Assembly: GCA_022844475.1 (NCBI GenBank)
Contig: JALHLR010000032.1
Location: 1-42,123, forward strand
Reading direction: 5' to 3'
DNA from: Hyphomonadaceae bacterium
GTDB lineage: Bacteria; Pseudomonadota; Alphaproteobacteria; Caulobacterales; Hyphomonadaceae
Length of the DNA stretch: 42,123 bases
Position 1 is the first letter of the stretch. Each line of letters begins with the position of its first letter. The position numbers and the translations under genes were made by a program. Positions 15,493 through 23,481 of the stretch are shown piece by piece. Below the pieces are notes generated by a model. The model had not been told where the DNA came from. It did no database searches and saw only the letters and a list, made by a program, of their open reading frames with translations.

Positions 15493-15886
15493 TGGTCTCG
15501 CCCTTGTCATGTGCGTCGAGGTTTTTGGCGATGGTCGCGGGCGCGAATATGCAAGCGCAAATACTCCCGCCGGTTCTGTGCCAGTCTTTCTGCCAAATCC
15601 TTGGCGGAAGTGATTGAGAAGGTTGGAGTTCGTCGTGGCGTGTCCTCCAAACTCGGCGCCCCGCGTTATGCAGGGTGGGGGCGGCGTGGGGGCGGCGGGC
15701 GGGCGCCAATTCCGGTGACTGGCGCATTGCACGCACCTGATGGTCGGCGGTGGCGATGCGGCGTCCAAAACAAAGCATTTTCATTGACATAATGGGCGGC
15801 GGGCCGCATGAGCGCGCTTTCCGAAATGGCCCTTGAACAAGGTCAGGAGTCGTCTTTCCAACCGTCGGCGTCACAGGAGATGCCCC
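15493..15886. other. 394-base intergenic region before argD, with G-quadruplex-like tract
   Basis: No convincing gene is seen here. On the plus strand five G-runs (15673-15703; runs of 3, 5, 5, 3 and 3 with loops of 1, 6, 4 and 1) could form a G-quadruplex. TTGACATAAT at 15784-15793 looks like promoter material for argD, but no complete -35/-10 pair is clear. Several long open frames here are shadows without coding character. Confidence 0.4.
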
Positions 15887-17077
15887 ATGTCGAACGCAGT
15901 GCTTCCCGTCTACGGCCCGAGCCCGGTCGTTTTCGCGCGAGGCGAGGGCGTGCGCATGTATGACGACAAGGGGAAGGCCTATCTCGATTTCATCGCCGGC
16001 ATCGCGGTCACTTCGCTGGGGCATTGCAACCCGGTGCTGGTGAAGGCGCTGACCGACCAGGCCAACACGCTTTGGCATACCTCGAACATGTTCCGCGTGC
16101 CTGGGCAGGAGCGGCTGGCGCAGCGCTATGTCGATCTGACCTTTGCCGACTATGCGTTCTTCACCAATTCGGGCGCTGAATCGATCGAAGGCTGCATCAA
16201 GATCGCGCGGCGCTATCACTGGTCGAAGGGTGCGCCGGAACGCATCGGGATCCTGTCGTTCGAGGGGTCGTTCCACGGGCGTACGCTCGGCGGCATCAAT
16301 GCTGGCGCGCAGGAAAAGTATCGTGAGGGCTTTGGTCCGCGGCTTCCCGGATTCAGGTCGATCCCGTTTGGTGATCATGAGGCGCTGAAGGAGGCGATCA
16401 AGGCGCCGGATCTTGCCGCCGTCCTTATCGAGCCGGTACAGGGCGAAGGCGGTGTGCGCGCCGTGCCTGATCAGTGCCTGAAGGGACTGCGTGATCTTTG
16501 TACTGAGCATGGCGTCCTGCTGATCTATGACGAGATCCAGTGCGGCGGCGGGCGGACGGGCAAGCTGTTCCATCACCAGTGGGTAGCAGGCGCGGAGCCG
16601 GATCTTCTCGCGGCGGCCAAGGGCATTGGCGGCGGCTTCCCGATGGGAATGATCCTCGCGACAGCCGAGGCTGCATCCGGCATGGCCAAGGGCGTTCACG
16701 GCACGACATTCGGCGGCGGGCCGCTGGCGATGGCGGTAGGAAATGCGGTGCTCGACGTGATGACGGGCGAGGGATTCTTCGAGCAGGTGCGCCGCGTGGC
16801 GGGCACGATGCAGCAGGGGATGGAAAGCCTGAAGGGGCGTTATCCGGAACTGGTGCTCGACGTGACCGGGGCCGGGCTGCTGCGCGGACTGCGGATGAAG
16901 GACGATCCGATTCCGCTGCGGGGCAAGCTGTCGGACCGCGGGCTTCTGGTGGGAACGGCAGGCAACAACACGCTGCGCCTCGCGCCGCCGCTGGTGGTGA
17001 CCGAGGACGATGTGCGCGAGGCAATCGACATCATCGACCAGCAGTTCGCCAGCATGATGACGGCTGCCGGGTCATGA
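15887..17077 (+). CDS. argD: Acetylornithine / succinyldiaminopimelate aminotransferase
   Basis: A 396-residue class III PLP aminotransferase. Visible blocks are the [18 protein letters not shown] start, [42 protein letters not shown], the cofactor aspartate in [13 protein letters not shown] (D215) and the PLP lysine K245 in [13 protein letters not shown]. It makes N-acetylornithine in arginine synthesis and may also serve lysine synthesis. The ATG at 15887 has AGGAG seven bases upstream; the longer frame from 15833 adds a basic, unrelated stretch. It overlaps argF by four bases (ATGA), so both arginine enzymes are co-translated. Confidence 0.96.
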   Translation: MSNAVLPVYGPSPVVFARGEGVRMYDDKGKAYLDFIAGIAVTSLGHCNPVLVKALTDQANTLWHTSNMFRVPGQERLAQRYVDLTFADYAFFTNSGAESIEGCIKIARRYHWSKGAPERIGILSFEGSFHGRTLGGINAGAQEKYREGFGPRLPGFRSIPFGDHEALKEAIKAPDLAAVLIEPVQGEGGVRAVPDQCLKGLRDLCTEHGVLLIYDEIQCGGGRTGKLFHHQWVAGAEPDLLAAAKGIGGGFPMGMILATAEAASGMAKGVHGTTFGGGPLAMAVGNAVLDVMTGEGFFEQVRRVAGTMQQGMESLKGRYPELVLDVTGAGLLRGLRMKDDPIPLRGKLSDRGLLVGTAGNNTLRLAPPLVVTEDDVREAIDIIDQQFASMMTAAGS

Positions 17078-17994
17078 ACCACTTCCTGGATCTCTGGCCA
17101 ATCCCGGCCGGCGAGCTGAGGTCGATCCTGGACAATGCGAAGTCGCGCAAGGCGGCGCGCGCCGGCCTGCCGAAGGGAGCGGCTGACAAGGACGCGCCGC
17201 TCAGCGGGCATACACTCGCGATGATCTTCGAGAAGAACTCGACGCGGACGCGCGTCTCGTTCGACATGGCAATCAGGCAGTTGGGCGGGACATCTCTGAT
17301 CATCTCGGCGTCGGATTCGCAGATCAGCCGCGGCGAGTCGATCGAGGATACGGCGCGGGTGCTGTCGCGCTATGTCGATGCGGTAATGATGCGTGCGAAC
17401 CGCCATGCGGATGTCGAGGCGTTTGCGGCGGCGGCCAGCGTGCCGGTGATCAATGGTCTGACCGAGAAGTCGCACCCCTGCCAGATCATGGCCGATCTGC
17501 AGACGCTGGAAGAGGCAGGGCTGAACCTGAAGGGCGCGCGCATCGCCTGGGTGGGCGATGGCAACAACGTGGCCGCCAGCTTTATCCACGCAGCGCCGAA
17601 ATTCGGCTTCTCGCTCGCGGTGGGGACGCCCGCCGGGTATGAACCGAACGCTGCGGACGTGGAGCGCGCGCGGGCGGCGCAGGGGCGGATCGAGCTGTTC
17701 AGGGATGCGGCGAAAGCTGTCGCAGGCGCTGACGTCGTCGTGGCGGACACGTTCGTGTCAATGGGCGACAAGGATGCGGACAAGCGGCTTCAGGATCTTG
17801 CACCGTTCAAGGTTAGCGGCGAGCTGATGCGCCGCGCCAATGGCGGGGCGATGTTCCTGCACTGCCTGCCGGCCCATCGCGGCGAGGAAGTGGACGCCGA
17901 GGTGATCGACGGGCCGCAGTCGCTGATCTTCGACGAGGCCGAGAACAGGCTGCACGCGCAGAAGGCGATCCTGGAGTGGTGCCTCAAAGGGTAA
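17074..17994 (+). CDS. argF: Ornithine carbamoyltransferase
   Basis: A 306-residue OTCase making citrulline from ornithine and carbamoyl phosphate. Carbamoyl phosphate is bound by [12 protein letters not shown]; other motifs are [16 protein letters not shown], the ornithine-binding [10 protein letters not shown] (most family members have DTWVSMGQ) and [13 protein letters not shown] with the catalytic Cys. The length is normal. The ATG at 17074 lies in the argD stop. It converges with the BLUF gene with only two bases between the stop codons, so no separate terminator fits between them. Confidence 0.97.
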   Translation: MNHFLDLWPIPAGELRSILDNAKSRKAARAGLPKGAADKDAPLSGHTLAMIFEKNSTRTRVSFDMAIRQLGGTSLIISASDSQISRGESIEDTARVLSRYVDAVMMRANRHADVEAFAAAASVPVINGLTEKSHPCQIMADLQTLEEAGLNLKGARIAWVGDGNNVAASFIHAAPKFGFSLAVGTPAGYEPNAADVERARAAQGRIELFRDAAKAVAGADVVVADTFVSMGDKDADKRLQDLAPFKVSGELMRRANGGAMFLHCLPAHRGEEVDAEVIDGPQSLIFDEAENRLHAQKAILEWCLKG

Positions 17995-17996
17995 GG

Positions 17997-18425
17997 TTAT
18001 TCCCCCCGCCCGATCAGGGATGCCGAAGCCACGAGTTCGGACAGCAGGGACAGCGTGGCGGCGCCTGAGGCGTTGAACGGGTCCAGTTCGGCGCGCTTGA
18101 AGTATTTGAGGAGCTGGCTGGGGTTCACCTTGGCGAGGTTCACCTGGCCCATCGTCCAGCCGCCAAAGCGCCGCTCTGTGATCTCTTCATAGGCAAGAAG
18201 GCGGACGTGCTCGTGGCGCGTGTCGCGCACGATGGCGTGGTAGAGATCGCAGACTTCATCGCGTCCGCCTTCGAGCACCTGGATGAATAGGTTGTTCGAG
18301 ACGCACAGCATGCCGGTGATGCCGTTTGCCGGGTTGTTGCGGCGCGACTGGACGAGTATTTCGTCGAGGATGGTGCTTCCAGTCCCGGCGGCGGCGCGGC
18401 TGGCATAGAGGCAGCGGACGAGCAT
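17997..18425 (-). CDS. Short BLUF-domain blue-light photoreceptor
   Basis: A 142-residue protein made of a single BLUF domain (residues 2-93) plus a short helical tail. By spacing against AppA, all key residues are present: Y7, N31, Q49 (in LFIQVLEGG), W90 and M92 (in FGGWTM). Other family marks are NGITGML and RDTRHEHVR. BLUF domains bind FAD and switch on blue light by rearranging hydrogen bonds around the Tyr-Gln pair. Short BLUF proteins signal through partner proteins, and no output domain is fused. The ATG is five bases after the folE stop, so the two genes form an operon. Earlier in-frame starts lie inside folE in another frame and were not used. Confidence 0.93.
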   Translation of the reverse strand: MLVRCLYASRAAAGTGSTILDEILVQSRRNNPANGITGMLCVSNNLFIQVLEGGRDEVCDLYHAIVRDTRHEHVRLLAYEEITERRFGGWTMGQVNLAKVNPSQLLKYFKRAELDPFNASGAATLSLLSELVASASLIGRGE

Positions 18426-18430
18426 GACGG

Positions 18431-19144
18431 TCAGGCCTTCAGATTTAGCAGGGAGAGGAATTCGCGACGCAGGGCGGGGTCCTTGAGGAAGGAGCCGCGC
18501 ATCACCGAGTTGATCATCTTGGTCTCGTTGTCCTTCACGCCGCGCCAGTGCATGCAGAAGTGATCCGCCTCCATCACCACGGCAAGGCCGTCTGGGCGCA
18601 CCTTGTCGATCAGGAGTTCCGCCATCTGGGTGATGGCCTCTTCCTGGATCTGCGGACGCGACATGATCCATTCGGCGAGGCGCGAGTATTTCGACAGGCC
18701 GATGAGGTTGGAGTGCTCGTTCGGCATCAGGCCGATCCAGAGTCGGCCCATGATCGGGCAGAGGTGGTGGCTGCAGGCGGAGCGTACGGTGATCGGACCG
18801 ACGATCATCAGCTCGTTCAGCATGGCCGCGTTGGGAAACTCGGTGACCGGCGGGGCGGGGTGATAACGGCCCTGGAACACTTCGTTGAGGTACATCTTGG
18901 CGACGCGCTTGGCGGTGTCGCGTGTGTTGTGGTCGCTGGTCGTGTCGATCACGAGGCTCTCCAGCACGCCCCGGAGCTTGCCCTCGACTTCGGCCTGCAG
19001 GGCTTCCAGTTCACCGGGCTCGATGAAGGCGGAGATGTTGTCATTGGCATGGAAGCGGCGCTTCGCCTTGAGGATGCGCGCGCGGATGCGGGCCGAGACT
19101 GTGTCGGCCGGAGGAACTGTGGGGGGCTTCGAGGCGTCGCTCAT
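18431..19144 (-). CDS. folE: GTP cyclohydrolase I
   Basis: A 237-residue type I GTP cyclohydrolase, the first enzyme of tetrahydrofolate synthesis, converting GTP to dihydroneopterin triphosphate. Zinc ligands appear in SACSHHLCPIMGR (Cys, His) and in EADHFCMHWRGVK (Cys). Further motifs are NEHSNLIGLSKYSRLAEW and RPQIQEEAITQMAELL. The N-terminal 40 residues are a Pro-rich extension. ATG 19144 is preferred because AAGGA lies upstream; the frame continues to 19240 without support. A BLUF photoreceptor gene follows five bases after its stop, an unusual partner. Confidence 0.96.
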   Translation of the reverse strand: MSDASKPPTVPPADTVSARIRARILKAKRRFHANDNISAFIEPGELEALQAEVEGKLRGVLESLVIDTTSDHNTRDTAKRVAKMYLNEVFQGRYHPAPPVTEFPNAAMLNELMIVGPITVRSACSHHLCPIMGRLWIGLMPNEHSNLIGLSKYSRLAEWIMSRPQIQEEAITQMAELLIDKVRPDGLAVVMEADHFCMHWRGVKDNETKMINSVMRGSFLKDPALRREFLSLLNLKA

Positions 19145-19168
19145 CTGGCGTCCTTCATAGTCTCTTGT

Positions 19169-19195
19169 AAGGGGCGCCGTCGATGGCCCCTTTTT
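19169..19195. terminator. Stem-loop between the SDR gene and folE
   Basis: AAGGGGC and GCCCCTT pair (7 bp) around a ten-base loop, with TTTTT following on the plus strand. Both flanking genes run on the minus strand, where the T-run precedes the stem, so its action as terminator is doubtful. Confidence 0.3.
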
Positions 19196-19200
19196 GCGGG

Positions 19201-19932
19201 TCACGGGGTGAGTTCCTTGCCGTCCCACGCGAACAGGCATCCGGATTGGGTCGGTGCAAGCGTGTCGAGAACGTCAAGAAGATGGCCCGCAGCCTTGGCA
19301 GGGGCGAAAAGCTGGTCCGGATTGACGCCTGCCTGGAAGGGCTTTGAGAGGCCGGTGTCAACCGTGCCCGGATGCAGGGCTACGCAGACGGCTTGCGGAT
19401 GACTGCGCGCCTGTTCGATGGCCAGACAGCGTATCAGCATGTTGAGGGCGGCTTTCGAGGCACGGTAGCTGTGCCAGCCGCCGAGGCGGTTGTCCGAGAT
19501 TGATCCGACGCGGGCAGAGAGGGCCGCGAAAAGCGTGCGACGATCGCGCGGCATGGCAGGCAGGAGGAGACGGGCGATCTGGGCGGGGCCTGCGGCGTTG
19601 ATAGCGAAGGCGAGATTCATCTGGGCGGGATTGAGGGCCCGCATCGATTTTTCAGGCGCGAGGGTTTCGTCGTGGAGGACGCCGGTGGCGATGATCACCA
19701 GGTCGGTCGCGCCGATCGCTTCTGCTGCGGCTTCGAGCGAGGCGGGTTTGGTTAGGTCGAAGCTGAAAGGGACGACTTTCGGGTGATCCTGCGCGTGGCT
19801 GTTGCGCGTGCCGGCATGGACGCGTGCGCAACGCGGATCGGCGACCAACTGCTCCACGAACGCACGGCCCAGCCCGCCCGAGGCGCCGAATACGGCGGCC
19901 GCATAGCCATCATGGAGCGAAGCGAGGCTCAT
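19201..19932 (-). CDS. Short-chain dehydrogenase/reductase, C-factor-like
   Basis: A 243-residue SDR. The cofactor loop is GASGGLG (residues 16-22), VIIATGVLHDE follows the expected fourth strand, the active-site Tyr and Lys are Y156 and K160 in HSYRASKAALN, and S139 is the likely catalytic serine. LHPGTVDTGLSKPF is the conserved post-active-site loop. The GGW-x-x-YRASKAALN block is typical of the C-factor-like group of cell-signalling-related SDRs; the substrate is unknown. It is upstream of folE on the same strand with 56 bases between and a hairpin in the gap. It is divergent from the DUF2256 gene; the 142 bases between them show no clear operator. Confidence 0.85.
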   Translation of the reverse strand: MSLASLHDGYAAAVFGASGGLGRAFVEQLVADPRCARVHAGTRNSHAQDHPKVVPFSFDLTKPASLEAAAEAIGATDLVIIATGVLHDETLAPEKSMRALNPAQMNLAFAINAAGPAQIARLLLPAMPRDRRTLFAALSARVGSISDNRLGGWHSYRASKAALNMLIRCLAIEQARSHPQAVCVALHPGTVDTGLSKPFQAGVNPDQLFAPAKAAGHLLDVLDTLAPTQSGCLFAWDGKELTP

Positions 19933-20074
19933 GACACTGCTTTGCGGGGCCGCGATCCGTGAGCGCGGCTTGGTCGTAGAACGGGAGCAGATTGAAGCGG
20001 CATGACCCTCATACGTTGGCTAAGGCTGAGGGGTTTGGTCGCCGCGCGCAGATCTTCGATCAACAGGTGAGAGA

Positions 20075-20248
20075 ATGGGCAAAGCTGACCGCGACAAAAC
20101 ATCCCGATCCGGGACCGCGAAGGCCGACCTGCCTTCCAAGCCCTGCGCCGGATGCAGACGCCCGTTCACCTGGCGCAAGAAATGGGAGCGGTGCTGGGAC
20201 GAGGTGAAGTTCTGCTCGGAACGGTGCAGGCGCGAACAGCGGGCCTAG
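20075..20248 (+). CDS. DUF2256 family small zinc-binding-like protein
   Basis: A 57-residue basic protein. The signature is clear: KPCAGCRRPFTWRKKWERCW followed by EVKFCSERCRREQR. Four cysteines in two pairs (C24, C27, C47, C51) with Cys40 in addition suggest a treble-clef or similar zinc site. Function is unknown; in other genomes the family often lies near photolyase/cryptochrome genes, which is knowledge from memory. The ATG at 20075 follows AGGTGAGAG, a good ribosome site. It is divergent from the SDR gene and 76 bases upstream of hslO. Confidence 0.85.
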   Translation: MGKADRDKTSRSGTAKADLPSKPCAGCRRPFTWRKKWERCWDEVKFCSERCRREQRA

Positions 20249-20324
20249 GTATCGCTGGCTGGTTGAAGAAGTGCGGCGTCGCCCCCATTTGGCGCGAATG
20301 CTGACCCATGATAGCTCCCCCGAC

Positions 20325-21257
20325 ATGCCCAAGACACCTGTGCCTCATGATCTTCTCGGCGCGGGCGACGATTTCGTCGCCACGTTCCAGATTGAGGACA
20401 CGTCCGTTCGCGGCCGCATCGCGCGGCTGGGCGATGGTGTGCTTGACCCCATTCTCAAACGCCATGCGTATCCGCGCTGGGCGGCCTATCTGCTTGGCGA
20501 AGCGGTGACGCTGGCCGTGCTTGTTTCGGCCTCGCTGAAGTTCGACGGCAAGGTGATGGTGCAGGCGCAGGGTGAAGGCCCGGTGTCATTGATGGTCGCC
20601 GAGGCGCGATCCGATGGCGGCGTGCGCGGCTATCTTCGCCTCAATAAGGAAAAGTGGGATTTCGTCGATCGCGTGAACAAGGGCCAGCGACCGCACATTC
20701 CGCAGGCGCTGGGCAGGGGCGTGATGGCGTTGCTGCTGCAACCCAGCGATCCGAACCAGCAGCCCTGGCAGAGTATGGTGCCGATCGAGGGCGCGACGCT
20801 CTCAGATTGCGCGCAGATGTGGTTCTCGCAGTCCGAGCAGGTCCCGACGCGTGTGAAGCTGGCAGTCGCGGAAATTTCCGAGCCCGGCGGCACCAAGCGG
20901 TGGCGGTCGGGCGGCGCGCTGATCCAGCAGGTTGCTGGCGATGATGCGCGTGGCGCGACAGACGAGCCGTGGGACAATGCACGTCACCTGTTCGATACGA
21001 TCGAGGACATCGAGCTTGTCGATCCGGATGTGCCGTCGGCGACGCTGCTGTTCCGCCTGTTTCATGAGACGGGCGTGCGGATCGAGCCGCCGAAGGCGCT
21101 GACGGACAAATGCACCTGTTCGGACGAGAAGCTGCTCGACACGCTGCGCCAGATGCCGCGCGATGAAATCATGTCGCTTGCCGAGGCGGATGGCGCGATC
21201 ACGGCGGACTGTCAGTTCTGCGGACGACTGTATCGCTTTCCTGTCGACAAGATCTGA
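20325..21257 (+). CDS. hslO: Redox-regulated chaperone Hsp33
   Basis: A 310-residue Hsp33. The C-terminal redox switch carries four zinc-binding cysteines as CTC (C263, C265) and CQFC (C296, C299); oxidation releases zinc and turns the protein into a holdase. The N-terminal domain is recognisable by GRIARLGDGVLDPILKRHAY, LLGEAVTLAVLVSASLKFDG and VQAQGEGPVSLMVAEA. The start is uncertain: ATG 20325 fits the family length, but ATG 20298 and GTG 20271 are in frame, and none has a strong ribosome site. It acts in the cytoplasm under peroxide plus heat stress, matching the peroxiredoxin gene downstream. A strong hairpin terminator follows. Confidence 0.93.
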   Translation: MPKTPVPHDLLGAGDDFVATFQIEDTSVRGRIARLGDGVLDPILKRHAYPRWAAYLLGEAVTLAVLVSASLKFDGKVMVQAQGEGPVSLMVAEARSDGGVRGYLRLNKEKWDFVDRVNKGQRPHIPQALGRGVMALLLQPSDPNQQPWQSMVPIEGATLSDCAQMWFSQSEQVPTRVKLAVAEISEPGGTKRWRSGGALIQQVAGDDARGATDEPWDNARHLFDTIEDIELVDPDVPSATLLFRLFHETGVRIEPPKALTDKCTCSDEKLLDTLRQMPRDEIMSLAEADGAITADCQFCGRLYRFPVDKI

Positions 21258-21283
21258 CACTTCTGTCTGTCAAACCGTTGCGA

Positions 21284-21322
21284 GAAGGGAGCCGCTTCAT
21301 TGAAAAAAGCGGCTCCCTTCTT
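21284..21322 (+). terminator. Strong hairpin after hslO
   Basis: GAAGGGAGCCGCTT and AAGCGGCTCCCTTC pair perfectly over 14 bp around loop CATTGAAAA, followed by TT. This separates hslO from the peroxiredoxin gene. Confidence 0.8.
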
Positions 21323-21377
21323 GACGGGTTTCACATCGGCTTGAGCCACGGTCGCCCGACGACCGGAGACAGGCGCG

Positions 21378-21865
21378 TTGCACAGCAAGCTTTCCGGACA
21401 AAGACTGCCGCGGGCGCAGCTCTGCGAGATGGTCGAAGGTCAGCTCCGTGTCCTGGAAGCGGCTCCGATCTTCGGCCGGGGACTTGTGCTTCTGATCGGC
21501 ATGCCCCGTGCCTACACACCGATCTGTGCCGGCAGGCATTTGCCGAGCCTGCCAAAAAAAGTGCGGACCGTTTGCGAGCGGGCGGCGTAACCGAGATCGC
21601 ATGCATCGTGACGAGCAGTCCGTTCGCCGTGGACGCCCGGGCCAAGGCCGCAGATCCTGCGCGGAAGGTTCGCTTTCTGTCCGATGGCAATCTCTGTTTC
21701 TCACGCGCGCTGGGGCTGACCACCCAAGAAGAAGACCTGTTCATGGGCGAGTGCTCGAAGCGCTATCTGCTGACCGTGCGCGATGGCGCAATAGAGACGG
21801 TGTGGGTGGAGGCGATCATTCTCGACCTGAGCTGCACCAATCCTGACGAGCTCGTCCTCGACTGA
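21378..21865 (+). pseudogene. Prx5-type peroxiredoxin, frame broken at a run of seven A
   Basis: The first frame starts with TTG at 21378 (GGAG upstream) and encodes QRLPRAQL, GRGLVLLIGMPRAYTPICAGRHLPSL with the peroxidatic Cys in TPIC, then runs into a stop at 21588-21590. From a poly-A tract on, a second frame continues the same fold without gap: KKSADRLRAGGVTEIACIV, then ALGLTTQEEDLFMGECSKRY, VRDGAIETVWVE and LSCTNPDELVLD, stopping at 21865. One extra A in the seven-A run (21554-21560) would join them into an intact protein of about 162 residues. Explanations are a true frameshift mutation, a homopolymer sequencing error, or use of the A-run for ribosomal -1 shifting or polymerase slippage. 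Substitutions near the end (VEAIILDL where relatives keep charged residues) would fit decay. Confidence 0.75.
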
Positions 21866-21888
21866 CACTGTCTGCACCGAAAAGAAAA

Positions 21889-21916
21889 TGCCGCCACGGA
21901 GTTGTCCGCGGCGGCA
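21889..21916 (-). terminator. Hairpin terminator for the PepSY/TonB transcript
   Basis: TGCCGCCACGG and CCGCGGCGGCA pair with one mismatch (10 pairs) around AGTTGT. Read on the minus strand the stem is followed by TTTTCTTTT, a good intrinsic terminator after the PepSY gene. On the plus strand it could also stop the peroxiredoxin transcript. Confidence 0.65.
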
Positions 21917-21981
21917 GTTTGCATGGCTGGTCCCTACAGGAGGAGGAAAGCGACGGGCTGGAGCCATGTATCGGGTTCAGG

Positions 21982-23427
21982 TCATTTTCTTTTGAGAAAC
22001 TCCCTGAGGCGCGAGACGTCTGCGCCGACGCGTGTGAACGAGAGCCAGGCGCCGGTGGCGCAGGCGAGCGTCACCATAGCAAGCAGGATCAGCGTGATGA
22101 TGTCCCAGACAGGCCGCGCCCGCATGAAGGCGAAATCGAGGCTGTGCAGGCCGCTCTCCCACCAGCGATAGCGCTTGGCGGTGGCGTCGATGATGCGCGC
22201 ATCGCCTGTGGTAGCGTTGATGTAGACATGGGTCTGGTCGGGATCGGCGAGCGTGACGCGCCAGACCGGCAGGTCGACCGGTTGCTTGTGTCCGTAGTAG
22301 TAGTCGTCTTCCGACGTCAGCAGGTCGAGCGTTCCCGAGGCGAGCAATCCGCCTTTGGCCGACAGGCCTGAAGCGATTTCGTCTTGTGTGAGTGGGGCGG
22401 GGCCGTTGGCGCCGAAGCGTGTCTGCTTGCCGTCGCGTGCGATGGCGATCAGGTAGGGCTCCCCCATGAAAGGCGCGGGGCGGAGGACAACTGTGTTTGC
22501 GAGCGCCGGGTCGGCTCTGGAGCGGTCGATGATTGCGTGTGCGTCGCCCCATGTCATGTCGCTCGCGATCTCGCTGCGCTCGATCGCGGGCTTGCTTTCG
22601 AGCAGACCCCAGGGCGACATGGTGAGCAGGCCGGAGAATGTCCACGTCAGCACGAGGACGCCGGCGAATGTGCCGAGCACGTGGTGCCACATCCAGAGCG
22701 GGCGGTTCCGGTAGGACCACCATGATCCTGACTTACCGCGCAGGCGGATGAAGCCGATCACCATGCCGGTGACGACGAGGAAGCAACCGATGGCGGAGGA
22801 CCAGATCACCACCTCGTTCCACAGCGGTGCGTTCTCGCGGAGAATGGTCGGATAGAGCCAGTGTGGAATGGCGCCGAGCCAGTTCCAGAAACGCTCATGC
22901 GCGTTGGCGTCCTGCACGACTTCGCCTGTCTTGCCGTCGATGTAGATCCAGCTGCCGGCCGGGTCGTCGAAGGCGACGCGCCAGAGCGGCTGCCAGCGGC
23001 GGGCGCCCTGCACGGACCACTGGTCGATGAGGATGGTTTCGAGTCCGGCGACTTGGCCGGCGATGCCCTGGCCGGCGGCCCACATGGCTGCGATGCTGCG
23101 GATGCCGGACCCGGGCAGCGGCGCAAGCTGATCGCCGGTCGCCAGCTGGAAGGTCTCGGGGCCATCCGCGCCGGTCATGCGCAGGACAGGCTGGCCGCCC
23201 AGCATCTCAATGCGCGCAATTCCGAGCGGCGTGTCGTCGGTGATCGGCAGGGATGCGCAGCAGGCGGACAGGTCGAGCGGTTCGAGGCCGGCCTGGCGTT
23301 CTCCCGCCGAGGTTGCGGGGTAGGGCTGGTACATCATCACGAAGCCGGACAGGCACCAGACCGTCATCAGCACGCCCAGCACGACACCGACATAGCGATG
23401 CGTGATGATGAGCGACTTGATGATCAT
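21982..23427 (-). CDS. PepSY domain membrane protein
   Basis: A 481-residue membrane protein with four main hydrophobic helices: about residues 12-33 (VGVVLGVLMTVWCLSGFVMM), 207-229, 251-273 and 445-467. Between the first and second lies a periplasmic PepSY region (WRVAFDDPAGSWIYIDGKTG), and a second PepSY-like repeat is WRVTLADPDQTHVYINATTG. Conserved His residues sit near the membrane (THRYVGV, WMWHHVLG, GLHSLDF), as in PepSY/iron-reductase-like proteins that may bind haem. Such proteins usually sit beside TonB receptors, as here: the receptor ends 54 bases upstream. A role in reductive release of iron or another metal taken up by the receptor is inferred from this context only. Confidence 0.85.
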   Translation of the reverse strand: MIIKSLIITHRYVGVVLGVLMTVWCLSGFVMMYQPYPATSAGERQAGLEPLDLSACCASLPITDDTPLGIARIEMLGGQPVLRMTGADGPETFQLATGDQLAPLPGSGIRSIAAMWAAGQGIAGQVAGLETILIDQWSVQGARRWQPLWRVAFDDPAGSWIYIDGKTGEVVQDANAHERFWNWLGAIPHWLYPTILRENAPLWNEVVIWSSAIGCFLVVTGMVIGFIRLRGKSGSWWSYRNRPLWMWHHVLGTFAGVLVLTWTFSGLLTMSPWGLLESKPAIERSEIASDMTWGDAHAIIDRSRADPALANTVVLRPAPFMGEPYLIAIARDGKQTRFGANGPAPLTQDEIASGLSAKGGLLASGTLDLLTSEDDYYYGHKQPVDLPVWRVTLADPDQTHVYINATTGDARIIDATAKRYRWWESGLHSLDFAFMRARPVWDIITLILLAMVTLACATGAWLSFTRVGADVSRLREFLKRK

Positions 23428-23481
23428 CGCGGGCGTTCCCTTGCGCCGCCTCCGGGGGAGCAGGAGGCGGCAGGTCGTGGT

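Noticed and set aside
15245..16699. A 484-residue open frame on the minus strand opposite argD
   Set aside because: argD is unambiguous on the plus strand; the shadow has no recognisable domain.
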